Shown piece by piece: positions 6,036 to 7,252 of a stretch of DNA of 7,252 nucleotides. Below the pieces are notes generated by a model, which did no database searches, was not told the origin of the DNA, and saw nothing but the letters and a program-made list of their open reading frames with translations. The translations under genes and the position numbers were made by a program. The first letter of the stretch is position 1; each line of letters opens with the position of its first letter. This stretch comes from an uncultured Selenomonas sp. (GTDB taxonomy: Bacteria; Bacillota; Negativicutes; Selenomonadales; Selenomonadaceae): assembly GCA_938045435.1 (NCBI GenBank), contig CALIBA010000087.1, forward strand, positions 1 to 7,252, in the 5' to 3' direction.

Positions 6036-6659
6036 ATGGCAAATGTTCGTGATGCAGTGGATGCGGTCATTACTGCAATCAGAGCACAGAAGGACTATCT
6101 GACAGCAGTGGATGCAAAGACGGGAGACGGCGATCACGGTCTTAATATGGTACGTGGTTTCAGTGCCGCTGAGGAACGTTTGGCAGAGCTTCCGGCTGAC
6201 GCGCCAATAAAAGACGTGCTGTACCATATAGGGCGGGCGTTTATTGAAAATGTCGGTGGCGCGGCGGGGCCTCTCTATGGCATCGCGTTCGTCCGCGCAA
6301 GCGAGGCGGTGACAGCGGGAACACGGCTCGATGTGCGAAGCTTTGAGAAGCTTTTTACAGCGGCCATTGATGCGATTCAGCGACGGGGGCGTGCAGAGCG
6401 CGGTGATAAGACGATGCTCGACACACTGATTCCGATACGCGATGCGTTTCTCTCTGAGAATGCGCAGGGCAAGAGCCTGCGCGAGTGTCTGGAGGAGGCG
6501 CTGAATGCGGGACGTGCAGGCGCCGAGTACACTAAGACAATCGCAGCGCGGCGCGGCCGTGCCGCGTTGATTGGTGCGCGCAGCATCGGGGTTGAGGATC
6601 CCGGCGCGATGAGTTCGCTCATCATGTTCCGCGCACTGTGTAGTTATCTGCGTGGATGA
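6036..6659 (+). CDS. dhaL: Dihydroxyacetone kinase, ADP-binding subunit DhaL
   Basis: DhaL is the nucleotide-carrying subunit of the PTS-linked dihydroxyacetone kinase. It holds a tightly bound ADP/ATP and passes phosphate to dihydroxyacetone on DhaK, after being recharged by DhaM. The protein has 207 residues, normal for the family. The magnesium-binding aspartates are seen in D26 and TGDGDHGLNM (D31, D33, H34). GGAAGPLYG (74-82), GDKTMLDTL (123-131) and the C-terminal GRAALIGARSIGVEDPGA (174-191) are family signatures. The FakA-type spelling of the first motif (PDGDTGTNM) is absent, which favours DhaL. ATG 6036 is the only start in frame. The ribosome binding site is weak: GGGCG directly abuts it and GGGAAAG lies about 15 bases upstream. 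No dhaK or dhaM is adjacent, so partners must be elsewhere or the protein has another role. It is probably co-transcribed with gltX. Confidence 0.9.
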   Translation: MANVRDAVDAVITAIRAQKDYLTAVDAKTGDGDHGLNMVRGFSAAEERLAELPADAPIKDVLYHIGRAFIENVGGAAGPLYGIAFVRASEAVTAGTRLDVRSFEKLFTAAIDAIQRRGRAERGDKTMLDTLIPIRDAFLSENAQGKSLRECLEEALNAGRAGAEYTKTIAARRGRAALIGARSIGVEDPGAMSSLIMFRALCSYLRG

Positions 6660-6685
6660 TGCGCACAAAGTAAAGTAGAAAAAGC

Positions 6686-6750
6686 AAATCGCCGGCTGCA
6701 AGCCTCCTCCTGCAGGACGGCTGCAGTGGCGATTTCTGTATGCAGGAGGA
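6686..6750 (+). promoter_or_regulatory. Hairpin with loop complementary to the gltX ribosome binding site
   Basis: AAATCGCC (6686-6693) pairs with GGCGATTT (6728-6735), and inside it CTGCA (6696-6700) pairs with TGCAG (6722-6726). The loop contains TCCTCCTGCA (6705-6714), a perfect 10-base complement of TGCAGGAGGA (6741-6750), which is the gltX ribosome binding site. Loop and site could pair as an H-type pseudoknot or as an alternative hairpin that blocks initiation. The stem lacks a good T run, so it is a poor terminator for dhaL. Confidence 0.45.
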
Positions 6751-6757
6751 AAGTATA

Positions 6758-7252
6758 TTGGCAGATACGGAGATTCGCACGCGCTTTGCACCAAGCCCTA
6801 CAGGGTATATGCATATTGGCAATTTGCGTACAGCGCTTTATGCATGGCTTTTTGCACGGGCAAATGACGGAACGTTCATCCTGCGCATTGAGGATACGGA
6901 CCGCAGCCGCTACGTTGCGGATGCGGTGGACTTTATCCGCCGCACACTGAGCGCGGCGGGCATCATCCCAGACGAGGGGCCGGATGATATAGGAGGCGTC
7001 TATGGGCCGTATGTGCAGAGCGAGCGCATGGACATCTATAAGAAGTATGCAGAGGAACTTGTTGCAGGGGGGCACGCCTATCGCTGCTTCTGTGACCACA
7101 CAGAAGAACCTGCGGGGGAGATGGACGGTGAACGCGCATTCGGCGGGTATCCACGCACGTGCCGCGCACTTAGCTCTGCAGAGGCAGAGGCACGTCTTGC
7201 ACGTGGAGATGCCTATGTCTATACGAGGTGCAATTCTTCCGATGTGCATCCG
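6758..7252 (+). CDS. gltX: Glutamyl-tRNA synthetase, N-terminal part (cut by window edge)
   Basis: This class I aminoacyl-tRNA synthetase charges tRNA-Glu with glutamate (in many Firmicutes also tRNA-Gln, later amidated). The 165 visible codons cover about the first third. TRFAPSPTGYMHIGNLRTAL is the ATP-binding HIGH region (HIGN here), followed by FILRIEDTDRSR, which binds substrate. A zinc-binding-type pattern CFC...YPRTC appears near residues 110-135. The KMSKS loop and anticodon domain lie beyond the window. The start is chosen as TTG 6758, because AGGAGGA (6744-6750) ends seven bases before it. An in-frame ATG at 6740 would add six residues but overlaps that site and has none of its own. 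The site is complementary to an upstream loop, so translation may be controlled. The last dozen codons fit the family poorly. Confidence 0.92.
   Translation, partial: MADTEIRTRFAPSPTGYMHIGNLRTALYAWLFARANDGTFILRIEDTDRSRYVADAVDFIRRTLSAAGIIPDEGPDDIGGVYGPYVQSERMDIYKKYAEELVAGGHAYRCFCDHTEEPAGEMDGERAFGGYPRTCRALSSAEAEARLARGDAYVYTRCNSSDVHP

Noticed and set aside
5870..6052. 60-codon plus-strand frame (MTNVGMKN...) before dhaL
   Set aside because: It would start inside promoter-like DNA without a ribosome binding site, runs across the dhaL promoter and into dhaL, and resembles nothing.

Overview
The window looks like a chromosomal segment of a Negativicutes bacterium of the Selenomonas/Centipeda kind. 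This is an inference from the GC-rich codon use, strong AGGAGG-type ribosome binding sites combined with GTG and TTG starts, tightly overlapping genes and the recognisable families. No species can be named from the sequence alone. There are no insertion sequences, CRISPR repeats, tRNAs or rRNA genes.

Layout, left to right. Bases 1-104 hold two consecutive hairpins followed by T runs, which end transcription from upstream. Bases 116-2515 form a plus-strand operon of three genes joined by 4-base overlaps: a small four-helix DUF4418-type membrane protein, a MacB/FtsX-type ABC permease and its ATPase. A long hairpin closes the operon. On the minus strand (4593 to 2522) lie an MFS drug-efflux-type transporter and, overlapping its stop codon, a molybdate-type ABC ATPase (modC) that has lost its first ~60 residues, including Walker A. 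This is most likely a deletion remnant.

The divergent intergenic region 4594-4853 holds inverted repeats near the MFS gene. It also holds a very good sigma-70 promoter reading rightwards and a ~147-base leader with hairpins and a 25-codon ORF. The leader precedes a DEDDh 3'-5' exonuclease gene (4854-5513), which ends at a terminator.

Bases 5600-5866 on the minus strand contain a non-coding RNA gene with its own promoter and terminator. Its rod-like fold has a central bubble and a small hairpin in the 3' bubble strand, which matches 6S RNA. Rightwards from ~5974 come an extended -10 promoter, a solitary dhaL (dihydroxyacetone kinase ADP-binding subunit) and the start of gltX (glutamyl-tRNA synthetase), cut by the window edge. 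The dhaL-gltX gap contains a hairpin whose loop is perfectly complementary over 10 bases to the gltX ribosome binding site.

The ABC operon is one transport unit. The other genes are not obviously related to each other. The observations most worth checking are the external Cys/His residues shared by the DUF4418 protein and its permease, the modC remnant at the MFS stop codon, the possible pseudoknot over the gltX ribosome binding site, and the leader of the exonuclease gene. I found no clear-cut new defence or mobile system.
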